Shown here piece after piece: positions 1-12,935 of a stretch of 42,500 nucleotides of DNA. Under the pieces are notes generated by a model that searched no databases, was not told the DNA's origin, and was given only the letters and a program-made list of their open reading frames with translations. Source of the stretch: Symbiodinium natans (lineage: Eukaryota > Sar > Dinophyceae > Suessiales > Symbiodiniaceae); the NCBI GenBank assembly GCA_905221605.1, contig CAJNDS010000373.1, positions 100,001 to 142,500 of the forward strand, read 5' to 3'. Numbering within the stretch: the first letter of the stretch is position 1; the number at the start of each line of letters is the position of its first letter. The translations under genes were made by a program, and so were the position numbers.

Positions 1-42
1 TCTCTCTTTCTGTCTCTGTCTCTCGCTCTCTCTCTCGCTCTT
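1..42. repeat. CT microsatellite at window edge
   Basis: Imperfect (TC)n, probably continuing beyond the window. A further short CTCTCT run is at 2978-2991. Confidence 0.9.
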
Positions 43-2100
43 AAAAACAGGACCCCTTGTTAAAACAAGAAGAAATGTCTTTTGAAGGACCACACAAAAA
101 GGGATGATTTGTCATCATGGCCTTCACCTTCGTGCGGCCCATCTGTAGCATACTGAGAACATATTTGGCAAAGGGCTACCTGCTTTTGGTTTTCAGACTT
201 CGTCGCACCTACGCAGCCTGCTGGATGCTGATCATGCCTTCATCGGCGGTTGGCGTTTCTTGTCTTGCAATGGGTTCAATGTGTTCGCTTTCTTGAACAC
301 TTCTCACGCTTCTAAGCTAACTGCGTTGGAAGTGAAACCCCTCACCTGCTCACCCCTTCCGAAGGGCGTGGAACGGCTGAACTAAGTAAGGCAGGCGGTT
401 GATTCCGCAAAAGAGCCAGATTTGCTACCAGCATGAATACAAGGTTACACAACCCGTCACTGCTCATGTCGACATGTTCCTGCCTCTGTGATGTTTCCCG
501 GCTGCCCGCAGGGCAGGCCCGTATAGCCTGAGAAGCATAGGATAGGAAGCTGCAACAGGCTCAGGAGCCATCATCCGCCATCTGCAATCAGGCCACTCGC
601 GCTCCGCACGTTGCATCCAACGAAAGGTCCAGCAAACCTTAGCCAGTGTTCTCTTTGCTTAAACCTGTAGTCCATACCATCTATTTTGAAAGCCCCATCA
701 CTGGATGCAGTGAAAGCTGATCACCATGTGCTGACGTATGGGGAAGATGTGGGGACTACACGCCACAACCAGAGCCTCGAAGCACACAATCAGAAATCTT
801 CAGTGACGACATGCCCTCTCGCTTACCTGGAACGCCGTAGTTGACTATTCTTTACAGCAACTATCGCAAGTGACAGGAATTCTAGTCACTAGGCAGAAGT
901 GACACAAAAATCGGTCACCGACCCAACCTGACTGGCAGTATTGGGAGCACGAAGGCGTAAAGTGGCATAAAGAAGCGTAAAGTGGCGTAAAAAAGCGTAG
1001 GAATCCTATGCCCAAAACCAACAACTTTGCAGTGCTTGCTTTTAGCCACCAAAACCGTCACTTTCAATAGTTGACACTTGTTTCAATCACTAGGCTTTCC
1101 AGGTAGTTTCTTGGACTGTCATTTATCATGGAGTGCGAAGAAAACCAAGAAAGGCTGCTTTGCCTAGTTTCTGTCGCAGCCCTGCAAAGCAACACGAACC
1201 CTTGTCCACGAATGTGTGGTAACATAAAGGCTTAGGAAGAATTTGAGGACTTGCCCACCCTCGTGCACAAGGTCCGCAAGTGTCTGAGTGGTAATAGGCG
1301 AGCACGGCATTGCATGCATCTTGCATGCATTCTGATTTCATAAGCAAGACTGTTGCGTAGGGCCTGCCGCTTGCAAGCTTCTATCCAAGAACGATGGGCC
1401 ATCAGTGGTTGATCAACTATGCATACTTACATAAAGATTTGAGGATGTCTAACTCCTCCTCAACACAGGTTTTCCAACGGTAAAGCTTTCGGCGCACTCT
1501 TGGTCTTGTGGTTCTCTCTTTCCGCTTGGACATGCCAATCCATGGGGGTGTTTGCAGCAAGTCTGAAGTTTGCTTGGGGCGGCCCTTTTGTGTTTCTGTT
1601 TGCGGCAGTGGTGAAAAACTGCGTTCAGTCCAGGGAACCTTTGGAGGGCAACTATGCCTGTGCATCGGCGTTACACTCCCCACCTCTTCAGCCCACCCTT
1701 TCAGGGTAAGGGTGTCCTACTTCTTTTTGACACAGGAGATTAGAGGGGGCTGCCAGGCGAAGAAATCTGCCACACCTTCAGAAAGTGAAAAACAGAAACA
1801 TGCGACCCCTGAATGTGGACCTCGACCCATCCAAAAACCAAGCCCACGCAGTGGCCCTACAGGCCCAGAAGCTCGAACAGGCCCTTCTTCAGGCTTTGGA
1901 AGTCGTTGGGATGCTTCTCTTGAAGCAACCTCAGACATAACTCATGGCCTGGGCCTGAAAAACTGTGGGCCCTTCAGAGGAGTTTTGGGCAGTCAAGTGT
2001 GCGAATTGTTTATACGGGTCCAGCATACTGTTCCATCCAGGGGCCGAAGAGCGCTAACATGGCCGCTCTGCTTTAGCCAGATCCAAGTTTGACGTGTATA
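43..2100. other. Gene-poor stretch
   Basis: Apart from the small repeat at 951-1000, nothing recognisable was seen. A plus-strand frame of 194 codons at 1508-2092 overlaps frames on the other strand and has no family features. Confidence 0.4.
951..1000. repeat. Short tandem repeat AAGTGGCGTAAAGAAGCGTA
   Basis: Two and a half copies of a 20-bp unit. Confidence 0.85.
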
Positions 2101-2102
2101 TG

Positions 2103-2470
2103 TGGTCCTCATGCCATAAGCCCAACCCTCAAAACCCTGAACCTTAAAACCCCCCAAACCCCAAACCGCCAGAGCCCTAAATCAGAAGCCCCAAACCCTA
2201 ACCCCTAAAACCACCCTGCCGTGGGGGGCTCCGCTGAGAAAGTCCCTTTTTGCCCAGTTTTGTATCCCGCAGAGAGGGGGGGAGGGAAATTGGGGGAGGG
2301 GGCTCGGTTCGTTCGGGGCGGGGGGATGGGGCATATGGGACGCCCAGGCGGGGAGCACCTCGAGCCCGAATACCCGCAAACTACCCTAAAAACCCTGAGC
2401 CTGAAAATGCTTAGCCCCAAGACCCTACATCCCTTGAACCCTAAGCTAAGATCCAAATCCTAATAAAACC
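2103..2470. repeat. CCCTAAA/CCCCAAACC telomere-like tracts flanking a G-rich core
   Basis: Degenerate AACCCTAAAACCCC sequence at 2125-2215 and 2378-2465 flanks a G-rich stretch at 2270-2350. Confidence 0.8.
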
Positions 2471-2610
2471 AACCCACACCTTCGGTTTTTTTTTTCAAAA
2501 ACCCGCGAACGGAGCAGTCAGCAGCCAGCGGGACCGGGTGGGGGCGTTGGTGAAACTTCAGGGGGCTTGTGCAAAAGCCCGGAACCAGGTCATACGCAAA
2601 ACAACTCTGA

Positions 2611-2840
2611 CTTGTTGCTGTCTGTTCTTGTTGTTGTTTGTTTTTGTTGTTATTGTTCTTGTTGTGGTTGTCCTTGTTGTTGTTCCTGTTGTTGCTATTG
2701 ATGTCATTCTGATTGTTAATTTTGTTGTTGTTCGTGTTGTTGTTATTTTCGTTGTTGTTGTTCTTGTCGTGATTGTTGTACCCGCTGTTTGTATTCCTCT
2801 TCTTGTTTGTGCTGCTGTTCTTGCTGCTGTTGTTGTTCCT
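2611..2840. repeat. GTT/CTTGTTGTTG trinucleotide-like tract
   Basis: About 230 bp of imperfect TTG repeats. It produces a Val-rich plus-strand frame and a Thr-rich minus-strand frame that should not be called genes. Confidence 0.95.
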
Positions 2841-5366
2841 CGCCCCTTCCCCCTCTCAGATGCCCTCCGTCTGCACCCATGCCCTCGCTCTAGTCGGCGC
2901 GGCGCGTGCCCGGCTGTGACAGCCCCCCCCTTGGACATTTCAATCTAGATGGAAATCTTGGATCCTACAAAGAATACTCTCTCTCTCTCTCTATGGTATC
3001 GCCGAAAGACCCCAAAAGCAGAAACCATAGGGGGGGTTGCGTTGCATTCTAAATACAAACACACAAGCACATCGTAAATACGCATATATTCAGGGAAAAT
3101 AACTTTTTGTTTCATTTACTAAGCTCGGCCAAGTTCGCCCTCCACTCTGAGCCTCCGCTAGATGTGCAACTACAGCCAAGTTTCCAGTGCCCATTCCCAC
3201 AGCCTTGGACCACGGAATCCGTCCCATCCTGGACAGGCGCTCGCTTGTGTACGGTGTCAGTCACACGTAGAAGGATCTAGTTCTGCTGATTGGGGTAAAT
3301 GAGGCTACAAGTATCTTGCTATGGGGTTCTGCTTCTCCAGAACCAGGGCACGGTCCCGAAGGAGAACCCAACCCTCTGTGACCCCGCCTCTCCCGGGCAA
3401 CAGAAACATTTGGCCTGATGTTGTCATGGGAAGAGCTTTCTAGCATCCCTGACACACGCCTTGAACTTGCGCAGGTAGATATTCTCCTTTGGCGTCTTGC
3501 CCGCCTGTCTCGTTGACATGGCAGTGGCCGCTGGAGCAGGAGCATGTCAATACCAGTTTGCGTTTATGGGGGACCCCTGTGGCATGATTCTCTTCATCGC
3601 GAAGCCCGGGACAGCCCGGGCCATTAGATGCCATTAAGGTCAAAGCCAATCAAAGCCAAGCGTTGGCAGATCGATGTCACAGCAAAGCCTGTTCAGCTTG
3701 GGGGCTCCTTCGTTGCAAGGGTCCGGAGAAGTAGAACCAGTGCGGTGTTTGCAGCTTCTTGGGCTCCGAACGAGAAGATAGAACAAGGATCCGAAATTCC
3801 TCCGATGGGGGCTCGGGGCTTAAGGGCTGCGAGCCTCCTGAGTCCTAACGGTCCTAACGCTTTTCCCGGCCTTGAGGTAGGTCATCCCGCCTCGCTCCAC
3901 ATCATAGCCCACAGGGCAGTATGTGCCTAGCACAAGCTGGCTTATGTGTTTGCGTCTTTATCCCGGTTATAACAAAGGACTACGTGACTAAAGAGGAATA
4001 CATTGGCAAATCAGATTAGAATTGTCACCCTGCATATGTTGCAACAAGTGTTTTTGTACAAGTCAAATGACCGCAAAGGCAAAAGAGCACAACGGTTTCA
4101 GATGCTTGCAGGCACCATATCGGTCCCAGCTCCGACAGCATGCTAGCCAGCCACATCTTCTCCACACCCCCAAATCTCGATTCCATGCTACAGGTATTTG
4201 TAAAGGGAGAGATGCCTCACAAACATTTATTCCAGTTGTTGCTTGGCCAAATGCCATACGAGTATTTGCCTGGAAAAGCACTGCCTCCGCTATAGCGCAC
4301 GATGAATGCGTGCAAATCCCCCCAAACAGTCAGACAATAGCATGAATAGTATAGCGTCCCTATAGGCGCTACAGCAGCTTTCTTCATCATCTCAGGATTG
4401 AATCCACCGTGCAAAGGTGCAAAGGAGAGCTGAGAACTCCAAATTTCACGGGCTTGAGGCAGCGGCCGCGCTCAAGCCACGTCGGCGCATCAACTTTGAC
4501 GCAGGTGCTGCTGGGTGAGCAGTCCTGATTCAGCGCCAGCGAGCGAGGGGGATGGAAGCACGAGCAAACCAAACAAAAACCAAAGCGAGAGCCCAAAAAT
4601 GAACTTGCCGAGGCTCTCCGACAGTAAGGAGTAGTAAGGAGTATCATGTCTCGGGTACTCACTGAACACCCTCCTCCCAGGCCGCTTGGTTTTTCAGGTT
4701 GCCCCCCCCTCATCCCCCAAGCGAGCCTTTTTGCAAATGGACCGCTTAGGAGGGACATCTGAGAAGTCTTAGGGGCCTCCAATGCGGTCTCCCTGGATGT
4801 CCTCAAGGCGCACAAGATCAAGGGGCCTGCCGCAGCGCTTGCAATCGCTCGGCCCCACGCCCGCGAACTCTCCATTGCTTTTGAACCACTGCATTCGAGA
4901 CCCGCCGGCCCCCGGATCTTCATGTCGCTGAAGGGACCAAGTTGCATAATTCTGGGGCTGCACAAGGCCGGCTCTAGGATGCTCCAGGCAAAGTATTGAC
5001 ACATGCTGCACCAGCAACTTGCTTGGAAACGACGACTACGAAAGTCAAACCCAGCCCAAACCTACTTCAAGGCCGAGTTGCAAGAACTGTGCCTGTTTCC
5101 GAATGGTTGCGGTTCGTCTTTGGTATGCTTTTATTTAGTTCAGTGCAATCAAGAATCTGGAATTTTTGCCCAAACAGAATCGCAAGGAGTGGCGCTGTCA
5201 GCGGCGAGCTTCGTGTCATAGCAGGAGCTGGTGGAGCGCTGATCAGGGACAAGCATTGGCGCACTAGACTGCGGCTGGTCTGCTGCCGGGCTTAAGCTTT
5301 GGCATCTAGCTTGCCAGTGCACAAGCGATTTCAACGTGAACCCTGGCCAGCACTCGGCACCATCAT

Positions 5367-5367
5367 G

Positions 5368-5397
<30 letters not shown>
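5367..5397. repeat. AT microsatellite
   Basis: An uninterrupted (AT)n of about 28 bp. Confidence 0.97.
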
Positions 5398-5399
<2 letters not shown>

Positions 5400-5809
5400 G
5401 CTCATGCATGTTCTGCTTAGCCTCACCCTTCCCTGCCCTGGCCCTGCGGTGGGATCGGAACCGATATTGATAGTGCGAGCAGCTGGCTTTGCTCCTGGAG
5501 ATCGGAAGCGTGTTTCTGAAGCAAACCCTGAAATTGCTGTTTGTTTCTCTTTGTTCTTTTTGTTGTGTGTGTGTCCATCTGTCAGTCTATCTGCCTGTGT
5601 CTGCACATGCCTGTTTAGGCACGTGTCTAAGCTTCCGAGGCAGGGGGCATGTCCCTTTATTACTGATTGCCACATCCAATGATGCTGTGTGAGTGTGGGG
5701 AATATGGTTGCTCAAATGCCAACATTCCAGGACGTGTGAATGATGAGAAATTCAGCCGAATAATGTGCATTCAGTTGCTCGTTCAGGCACTTATGCTGTT
5801 TATGCGCTT

Positions 5810-5980
5810 TCAACGAGAGAGAGCGAGAGAGAGAGAGAGAGAGAGACTGGGAGATAGAGAGCAAGAGAGAGGCACAGAAGGATGCATGAACGACAGTAAG
5901 TGATGTGTCCGTGCGAGAGTGAGGGTGAGAGTGATGGTGAGGGTGAGGGGGAGGGCGAGAGAGGGGGAGACTGAGAGTTG
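5810..5980. repeat. GA and GGTGA simple repeats
   Basis: (GA)n at about 5814-5875, then imperfect GTGAGGGTGAGAG units at about 5905-5975. Confidence 0.9.
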
Positions 5981-7259
5981 TACGATCCCCGTATACTATT
6001 TTCACAGACAAAAAAAGATAAATGCCATGTCAGAACAACCTACCAGGTGCTACCATCTCAACTAAAGAATCCTTTGACATGTCCACAGGATAGTGGCAAA
6101 TCAAACTGATTGTCGAAGAAGCGGTGGCTACCCATGTGGAAAGCTCTGTTGACGCAGCCAGTTACACCGTAGCGGCCCACACTGCCAAGCCAGCTTTTCA
6201 GCGGCAGAAGTTGAGGTAAACTGCATACGATTACATACGAAGTTACGGGCGTTTCAGAGCTGAACTTGTCATTTGCCTATTGCGCTCTTGAACCTGGCTT
6301 CTCCCAAGCCCTGAAAGCTGACGGTCCTGCATGCATGCTGGCACTGTGCTTGATTGCCCGCAGCCATCTCTGTTTCGTGAGCGCATGGAATACTGACCTG
6401 GCGGACGCGTGAATGAGGCGAAGCAGACTTCACCACTGCTCAGCGTAGCAGGGGCAGAAGGCATCACGCTGGGGCAATGAAAATATGCCTAAAATGGAAT
6501 GAAAAGATGGTTCCGAACACGACCGATCATTCAGAACAGCTCCAACAGCATTGCCTTTAAAGTAGGATGGACGTGCTTGATCCTACTATTTGATGCACGT
6601 GGACATTTCCTCACACCAAGACCTTCACCCAGCAGGTCGAGTCAGACACGACAATGTCCATGTCGGCCGAGATGGGCAGTAGGTCCTGGGCAGCGGGTGA
6701 TATTCACATTCGGACGTCAAGCTGACTTCTTGCATCAGGTCAGAAAGAGAGCAATGCAAGATGGGGGTCGCTCAACTGACGGGCTTTTGGTTAGCTCACT
6801 CTTTACAATTCGACAGGCCCTAAACGGATCATCTGAGATTCCTAAACAGCAGGCAGAGCGAGCAAGCGAGCAGAGAGAGCGAGAAGAGTGAGTGGGAGTG
6901 TGAGAGAGACCCAGTTGCTGCGGGCCGCAGGATCAGGGAACGTGCCGGTAATGCGGCACCGGAGGGTCAGCTGCCAAACATCCGTCTGCACGGCACCCAG
7001 GCGGTCAAAAACGCGAACCTGTATGTCCGTTCAGAGAAGTTGGCTTTTGTGTAACTTCTTGACATTTCTTAGCATCCAGTACATGGGAAAAATGTCGACC
7101 CTGACAATGCAAGGTGATTGCGAATTCAGAACAATTTGCAAAGAAACAATGCCTGAAGCTCCGTAGAACGACTGAATGCAGCCTTCAAAAACTGTTTAGG
7201 GTTTTTGGCTTTAGTGTAAACGTAGGACAACAAGCATGTCGCCCTTTATGTGGCCCCCT

Positions 7260-7640
7260 GCAATCTTTTCAAACTGCCTTTTGTCCTTCCATGTCCTTCC
7301 TATCTTGTCCCATCGTACAGCCATCTGATCGGCCATCCAGCGCCATCCAGCAACCTACGTTTACCTGTCCCACACCCTAGGTGGGCCCTGCGCCATCTAG
7401 CCATGTCCCACAGCCTGCTTTCCCCACGCTCGGATTCCGCCCATATTCGCCCATGCTGCTGCCATCCATGTCTGGCAGACCGCGGCCCCATGTCCAGCTC
7501 TCCTGTACCGCTTTCCTCCCCTCCGCTCCTGCCACCCCACTGGCATCCTCACATGTGTGCCACTGCTGCAACACCCCACGAGGCCAACTACCTTCTGCAC
7601 CCACTCCTCAACGTCCGACGATGCACGATTGAGAACCATG
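7260..7640. other. CCAT/CCCA-rich low-complexity stretch
   Basis: Words such as CCATCCAGC, GCCATCTAG and CCATGTCC recur. A 190-codon plus-strand open frame runs through it but is Pro/Ser/Cys/His-rich, with several competing frames on both strands. Not called as a gene. Confidence 0.45.
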
Positions 7641-9239
7641 AGGAACCTCCACAAAAGCCCAATCACCGCGGGAATTTGGAAACAAGTCTTGCAGCCCTGT
7701 GGCGAAAGAGGGCCCCACGTTCAGGCTCAGCTGGCCATTGGATTGCAACTCCTGGCAGGCTTCAGCTTGGAGGACAGTCAGTCGCGCGAGTTAGTTCCTG
7801 CTTGATGCCGTTGAAAGCGTAGAGCTCTTCCACGTGGACTTCTTATAATTACTGGTGCAATACAGGGCTTCCCCCAGCCTACACTGATGTGCCACTTTGT
7901 GGAAACTCCGTGCTGGTGTGGCTCTAACCTAGCCGCGGCAAGCCCAGGCAGCAGTTACTATCGCTCCAGCAATGGATGCCCGTCGTAGAAACCGACGCCG
8001 TGGACGCTGTCGAACTTGAAGCCAGCCTCTGAATGCTCGGCGGGTGCGTACTGAGGACGCCACGCTTTCCTCTTGACTGGCTGCCTCCTATCTGTTTTTG
8101 CTGGGCGAAGCATGCGAGGCTATCCTTGGCAGTAGGCTCTATATGGGCCAGACGTCATAAGCCTGCCAAGCGATGAATGCTCCTGCATAAGTCTTGAAAT
8201 TATCAGGTACGGCATTTACTTGAAGAAACAAGCTGAGAGAATCCGAAGAACATGAACATTTGCGGCATGAGCTCTATGTACGCCATTCTACGCCCACGAC
8301 AGGAATACACGGCTCTGCCATGCTCTACTTGGCACGCAGTGTGGCCAGAGTTTCGGAATTTCAGTGAAACTCTCTTGGGGTGTCATTCATGTAGGCAACC
8401 CAGTGACCTTCATTTCACGGACTCGCGTGATGAAGTTGGCTTGAAGTGCCACATAGTGCAACCGAGTGCAATTGCGAAGAGCGAGCCTTGTCGCATCTGA
8501 TGGCATACTGGCTGGGTGCCAACTCACCTCCCGTAGTTCCGACGCTACTCAGGGAGGAGCAAATCATCCAACCTCTCCCAAGCTCTTCCCATTCCTAGGC
8601 CTGCGAAAACATTCTGCGCAAAAAGCCCTCACTCACTCAGCAGCCAAAACAGATCGTAACAAAAACACACATCCGAATTCTCTGAGAGCTGTTTTTTTTT
8701 TTGCGTTTTGCTTGCTGCAGGGCCTTCGGCAAAAGCCTCTGGAAGCACCGGAGGGGCAACTTGCGAGACAGAACCTGATGCGACGCGTTTTGATTGTACG
8801 GGTTCTCCAAAAGGTTTTTTCCCACAGCACCGAACCAAGCTCCTCCACTCTGATTCTTATCCAGTTCTCCAATCATATCGACCCACTCCTGGTATTCAGA
8901 TGGGCCCGAAAGCGATGCAAATCCGCCGGAATCCGGAGCCCTTCCCTTGTTCCCTTTGACATCCCTTCACCTTCAAGACCAAGCAGCTGGCAATGAAAGT
9001 AGTGGGATACTTTAGTCTCGTCGCTGGCTTCGGCTTCACCGCAACAATCTCGGAATACCGGGGCGGCAGAATCCAAACAGTAAACAGCCAGAATTGAAGT
9101 CATAAGATGCTTCCGGGCGCTCATGAATGCTCATGATGCCAGTGCAGCGCTGAAACGGGTTTCTAGGCTCAGCACCTCACAAATGGCCCCTATAAGGACA
9201 TAGAGACTTCACTAGACTTGTGAATATTTTTGTTTGCAG

Positions 9240-9419
9240 GAAGCCTTCTGGCAAAGAAAGTCAAGGAGGGTACGTTCAGAAACCTTGAGCCGAGCTGCTC
9301 CAAGGGATTTCTTCTCCCAGGGCGCTGTGGAGCTGGGGCGTGCGAGGGCGGCGATTTGGCACACAGTGCCCGTCTGACCCTGGAAGACGTCCTGTCAGAC
9401 TCAGCTAGCAGCGCGCAGG
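9240..9419 (+). CDS. Candidate internal exon, unknown protein
   Basis: This stretch is bounded by an acceptor-like TTTTTGTTTGCAG|GA and a donor-like GCGCAG|GTATGG. It is open for 59 codons and includes S-L-L-A-K-K-V-K-E-G-T-F-R-N-L-E. Another plus-strand frame is also open for much of it, and no family was recognised. It is on the plus strand, unlike the main gene cluster. Confidence 0.2.
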
Positions 9420-9730
9420 TATGGCTAACACATAGAATTATAGGCACGATTCTCGTTGAGGACAACGTGTACAAGAAATTAAAGCAAGTAAGTACCTTAC
9501 AGCACGAGTTCAGACGTCGTGCACCGCAAACTTTGGTGAGATTTGTTGAAGACTCATTAGCGCTCGACATATGAAAAACGCAAAAGCAGAAGGACAAGCT
9601 CTTGACACCAGCGGATGGTCTTCGTTTTGGGGCAGTTTTTCCCTACCCTCGGTGTTGGGTTGTTCGATTTGACCTCAGATCCTCGCCCCGGATTTCACGA
9701 AACTTAGACCCGCGTCCTGTCCTATGCCCA

Positions 9731-9773
9731 GTGAGAGAACAAAAGAAGAAAGAGAGAGAGGGAGAGAGAGAGG
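9731..9773. repeat. GA microsatellite
   Basis: Interrupted (GA)n. Confidence 0.85.
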
Positions 9774-10089
9774 GTCCTGCCTGTTTACCTTTTTGCCAGC
9801 CGCTCTGCTGCTACCTAAGTACCCCTCCTCAAGGACAAGTCGAGGACATCGCAGATCAGGAGAAGTTTTTCAAGCTCCACACATGTTACATCAGCAACAC
9901 AAAGTGTTGGGGTTGAGGGCCTTAGTATATTCAGGGTCTAGGTTGGAGTTTAAGGCTTCAGGGTGTAGAGTTAATCCGTCATACCGTGAAGCCTCCAAAA
10001 AGGAAACCCAGATCAAACGAGCCACAGAAGCCTTCATAAGCCACAACAGGCCCGACTATCTAATAGTCCCGAAAAAATTCTGGACGTTC

Positions 10090-10260
10090 CTGTGTGGCGA
10101 GAACCCAGGTGACCAGAGGGCCAGGAGAGGCAGAGAACACGAAGCTGAAGAATCAAGAGGACCAGAAAATGGTCCTGGACCTGAGGTCCGGAAAACCAGA
10201 GGACCGGTGAACTCCGGTGAATGACGGGCTATGGGACGAAGGACCCGGATTAGGAGGATG
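10090..10260. repeat. Purine-rich GACC/GAGGACC stretch with small hairpins
   Basis: Words such as CCAGAGG, AGGACC and GGTCCGG recur, with short inverted pairs including GGACCAGAAAATGGTCC. Weak telomere-like GGGTTGAGGG/TTCAGGG words precede it at 9905-9970. Confidence 0.5.
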
Positions 10261-11851
10261 GGCCACGAGCCCGGGATTCCAGATTGCAAAACAGGCAAAC
10301 TCTCGAGTGCTCCCGTCGCCAAACCTGTTGTCAAAAAGCAACCATGGCCCGACGGAACCATCCCGAACAAATCGGCCTTGACGTTATCCAGCATGCCGGT
10401 CTCCGTTGCAGCAACAGACTGCAAGTTCCTTCGGTCTTTGCACGGGACTGTGACACTATAGGCCTTAAGTGGTGAGCAAGAGCAAAAAAGATGTGTCGGG
10501 TGCACGTGTGTTGTTCCAGGATGCCGAACCTTGACGTGCAGGCTGTGCTCGCGGGTGGGAGAAAGGCGTCAGAAACGCGAGCCGAGGAACCCGTTCGAGT
10601 CAATGGATAGCCACAGCGCTTCTGGCGCACATGTCTTTGAAAAATCCTGCAACGAGCATTCCAGTCAACACATGTCAACACTTTGCTATACTTTGCTTGT
10701 GAGTTCATTACATGACACGTTGCTGTGCAGTTCCCTATAGACCACAAGTTCTTTCCTTGACTAGGGCTTACTGTTTGTGGAAGCCGAACTTGTCACTTGT
10801 CATTCGAAGACACTGGAACACAATCAGCAGATCCCAAATCAAGCCCAAGGACGACCACGCGACCAAAAACATTTGTGTAATGAAGTGCCTTCCACTGCAT
10901 GCCGGCGAGGCTGGCTTTGCGCAGTGAGTAGCTTGTGGTCCTTGCTGAGAACCTAAGCGCAACCCACCATTTGTCTTGCACCCTTTGTCATATCAGACAC
11001 AAACCAAGCGCATGCTGCCCCCTCTGAGGTTGCCACACCAACATGGAGGGTCCGTAAGCAAGCTCGCTGACAGCCACTGTCGCACCCACCTGGGAACGCG
11101 AAGCCAAAACGCTGGGTAAGCGCTTTCAGGAGTTTGACAACTCGCAGCATGGTAATCTTCGCTGCTGTCGCTAGCCGCTACTACCTTTCGCCATTTGAAG
11201 CATGGAAGCGGGAACTTTGAAAGCCAAAAGTGAGAACCTGAAAGATGCTGCTCAGTCTCCGAGTAAACGAGGTTGTGAGCTTGAAAGGCCGTGACCTGGC
11301 CAGACGCTCAGGTGCTTTGCAGCCACCCTAGCCGGCCCTACCATGCACCACCAAATAACATTACAGGACTTGTTGTGAAAAAACAAATGCTCGCGGGCAG
11401 ACAGGGTCCAGGTTTGCGAAGCACCTACCCGCACACCACCCCGCACTCCGAACAACGACCTGGCTTTTAACACCGCATAGCTGACAGTAGGCACCTCAGC
11501 AAGATTCAGCAAGGTTCTAACATGATTGAAAGAGCGCAGCAAGTAGGCACGAAAAAACACCAAGCCCGAAAATGCATCAACTATCAGCTCAACTACCACA
11601 CCTCATGCTGCTGTCGCCAGGATGCCATGTACTAGTTCAGTTACGGAGGCTCCTTCGAAGTTTTTTTTGTTTTTCCCCTCCTTCGAAGGTTAAAGTTTCG
11701 ACGCTCACGCTCGCGCGAGGCTAGCAAGGTTCAGTGTTTAGGGTTTCGACTTCACGGATTTTGGAAAAACATGTTGTCTCTTCTGCATCTTCATGAAGGC
11801 ACAAGTTCCTGCGCTGAATCAATCAAATTCCACAAAACTACCACATCGCCT

Positions 11852-12021
11852 TGCAGGTGACTTTGAATGGCTGTCGCGGCCGTGCCGCCCCGGGACTGAA
11901 GGCCACCTACAAAGGAAGTTCCACGATGTTTTCCCAACTTGGAGAGTTTTCGGAGTTCGTCCACTATACAAGATCAGTTTTAAGGAATGCCATTTATCGG
12001 ATCAGCAAAAGAGTTGGTTAA
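11852..12021 (+). CDS. Candidate internal exon, unknown protein
   Basis: An open stretch lies between CGCCTTGCAG|GTGACT and GGTTAAG|GTATGA. It encodes about 56 residues rich in charged and aromatic amino acids, including G-D-F-E-W-L-S-R-P. The splice-like ends are reasonable, but no family is recognised and neighbours could not be chained. Confidence 0.2.
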
Positions 12022-12639
12022 GGTATGAAGCCACATCTACGGGTCCAAGCCTTTCTGTGCACCGTGTTCGGAATAAAGGTTGCTGGGTTGATTCAGGGCT
12101 TGAGGCTCATAGGCTTCTCTACACGGATGATTGGTTGAGCGTGGGCTAGTTCGGGGTGTTGGGTCTTGCGTGGGCCGTTCAGGCTTTAGGGTCCGCAAGG
12201 TTTCAAACTGCAACTTGGCAAACCTGTGCCTGCCACCAATACTCGAGGCAGCTTCTGATTGCCCTGAAGGCTTCTTCGCTTCTTCAAACCAAGTATCAGC
12301 GCAGCTGTTGATTTGCTCAGAGGGACACATCTTTTGGCAAAGATGGTCACGAGAAGCTTTGTGGGGGACGGCAGGAGCGAAAGCTAGTGCAGTTGCTCGA
12401 GAAGCCACAGGGGAACAGCGTCGACCGAACAGGCAAGTGCGGAGATGTACTACAAGGCAAGTTTTGCTGCTGAGTCTACAGGGCTAGCTTTCGTGACTTG
12501 GACAGCTTGACAGACTAAGCACATTGTGGGCTCTAACATCTGCAAGCATGGGATGGCATGCATGCCGTGGCCCTTGCTGTATGGAAATTGAAAGAACCCG
12601 CAAATGGCGCGCAAAACAGACACTCAAACAGTCAGACGG

Positions 12640-12935
12640 TCACACAGTCAGGCATTCCAAAATCTTCCTCGTCCACCGATCAACTTGAACGTCTGACTTT
12701 TCTAAGTGTCTAAGTGTCTGAGTGTCTGATCGTCAACTATAAACTTAAGAAGTTGACACTCAGACAGTCAGCCAGATTATCAGAAAGTTAAGAAGTGGAC
12801 ACTCAGACTCAGACACTCAATCAAACAGGTTGAAACTTAAGAAGTTGACACTCAGACGGTCAGACACTCCATCAGACAATTAGAAACTTAAGAAGTGTGC
12901 ACTCAGACAGTCAGTCAGTTGAACAGTCAGAAGCT
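12640..12935. repeat. Tandem repeat, 43-50 bp unit (AAACTTAAGAAGTTGACACTC)
   Basis: Four diverged copies begin AAACTTAAGAAGT..CACTCAGAC near 12741, 12784, 12833 and 12884. Each has a variable tail of AGTCAG/CAGACACTC words. Flanking sequence from 12640 and to 12935 has the same GTCAGAC words without the AAACTTAAG part. Confidence 0.9.

Larger units (their letters stand above)
2950..9200. other. Gene-poor stretch with scattered simple repeats
   Basis: No gene can be supported over about 6 kb. Frames are short, overlap on both strands and lack domain features. Confidence 0.4.

Noticed and set aside
1508-2092. 194-codon plus-strand open frame
   Set aside because: Overlaps frames on the other strand, has no family features and no splice-like boundaries that improve it.
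2538-2948. 136-codon plus-strand and 126-codon minus-strand open frames
   Set aside because: Both are produced by the GTT-rich tract (Val-rich or Thr-rich) and have no domain features.
7250-7822. 190-codon plus-strand open frame
   Set aside because: It runs through a CCAT-rich low-complexity stretch, with competing frames on both strands and no recognisable motif.
12640-12935. CRISPR-like array
   Set aside because: Units are diverged, spacers are not unique, and the genome is clearly eukaryotic; this is an ordinary tandem repeat.
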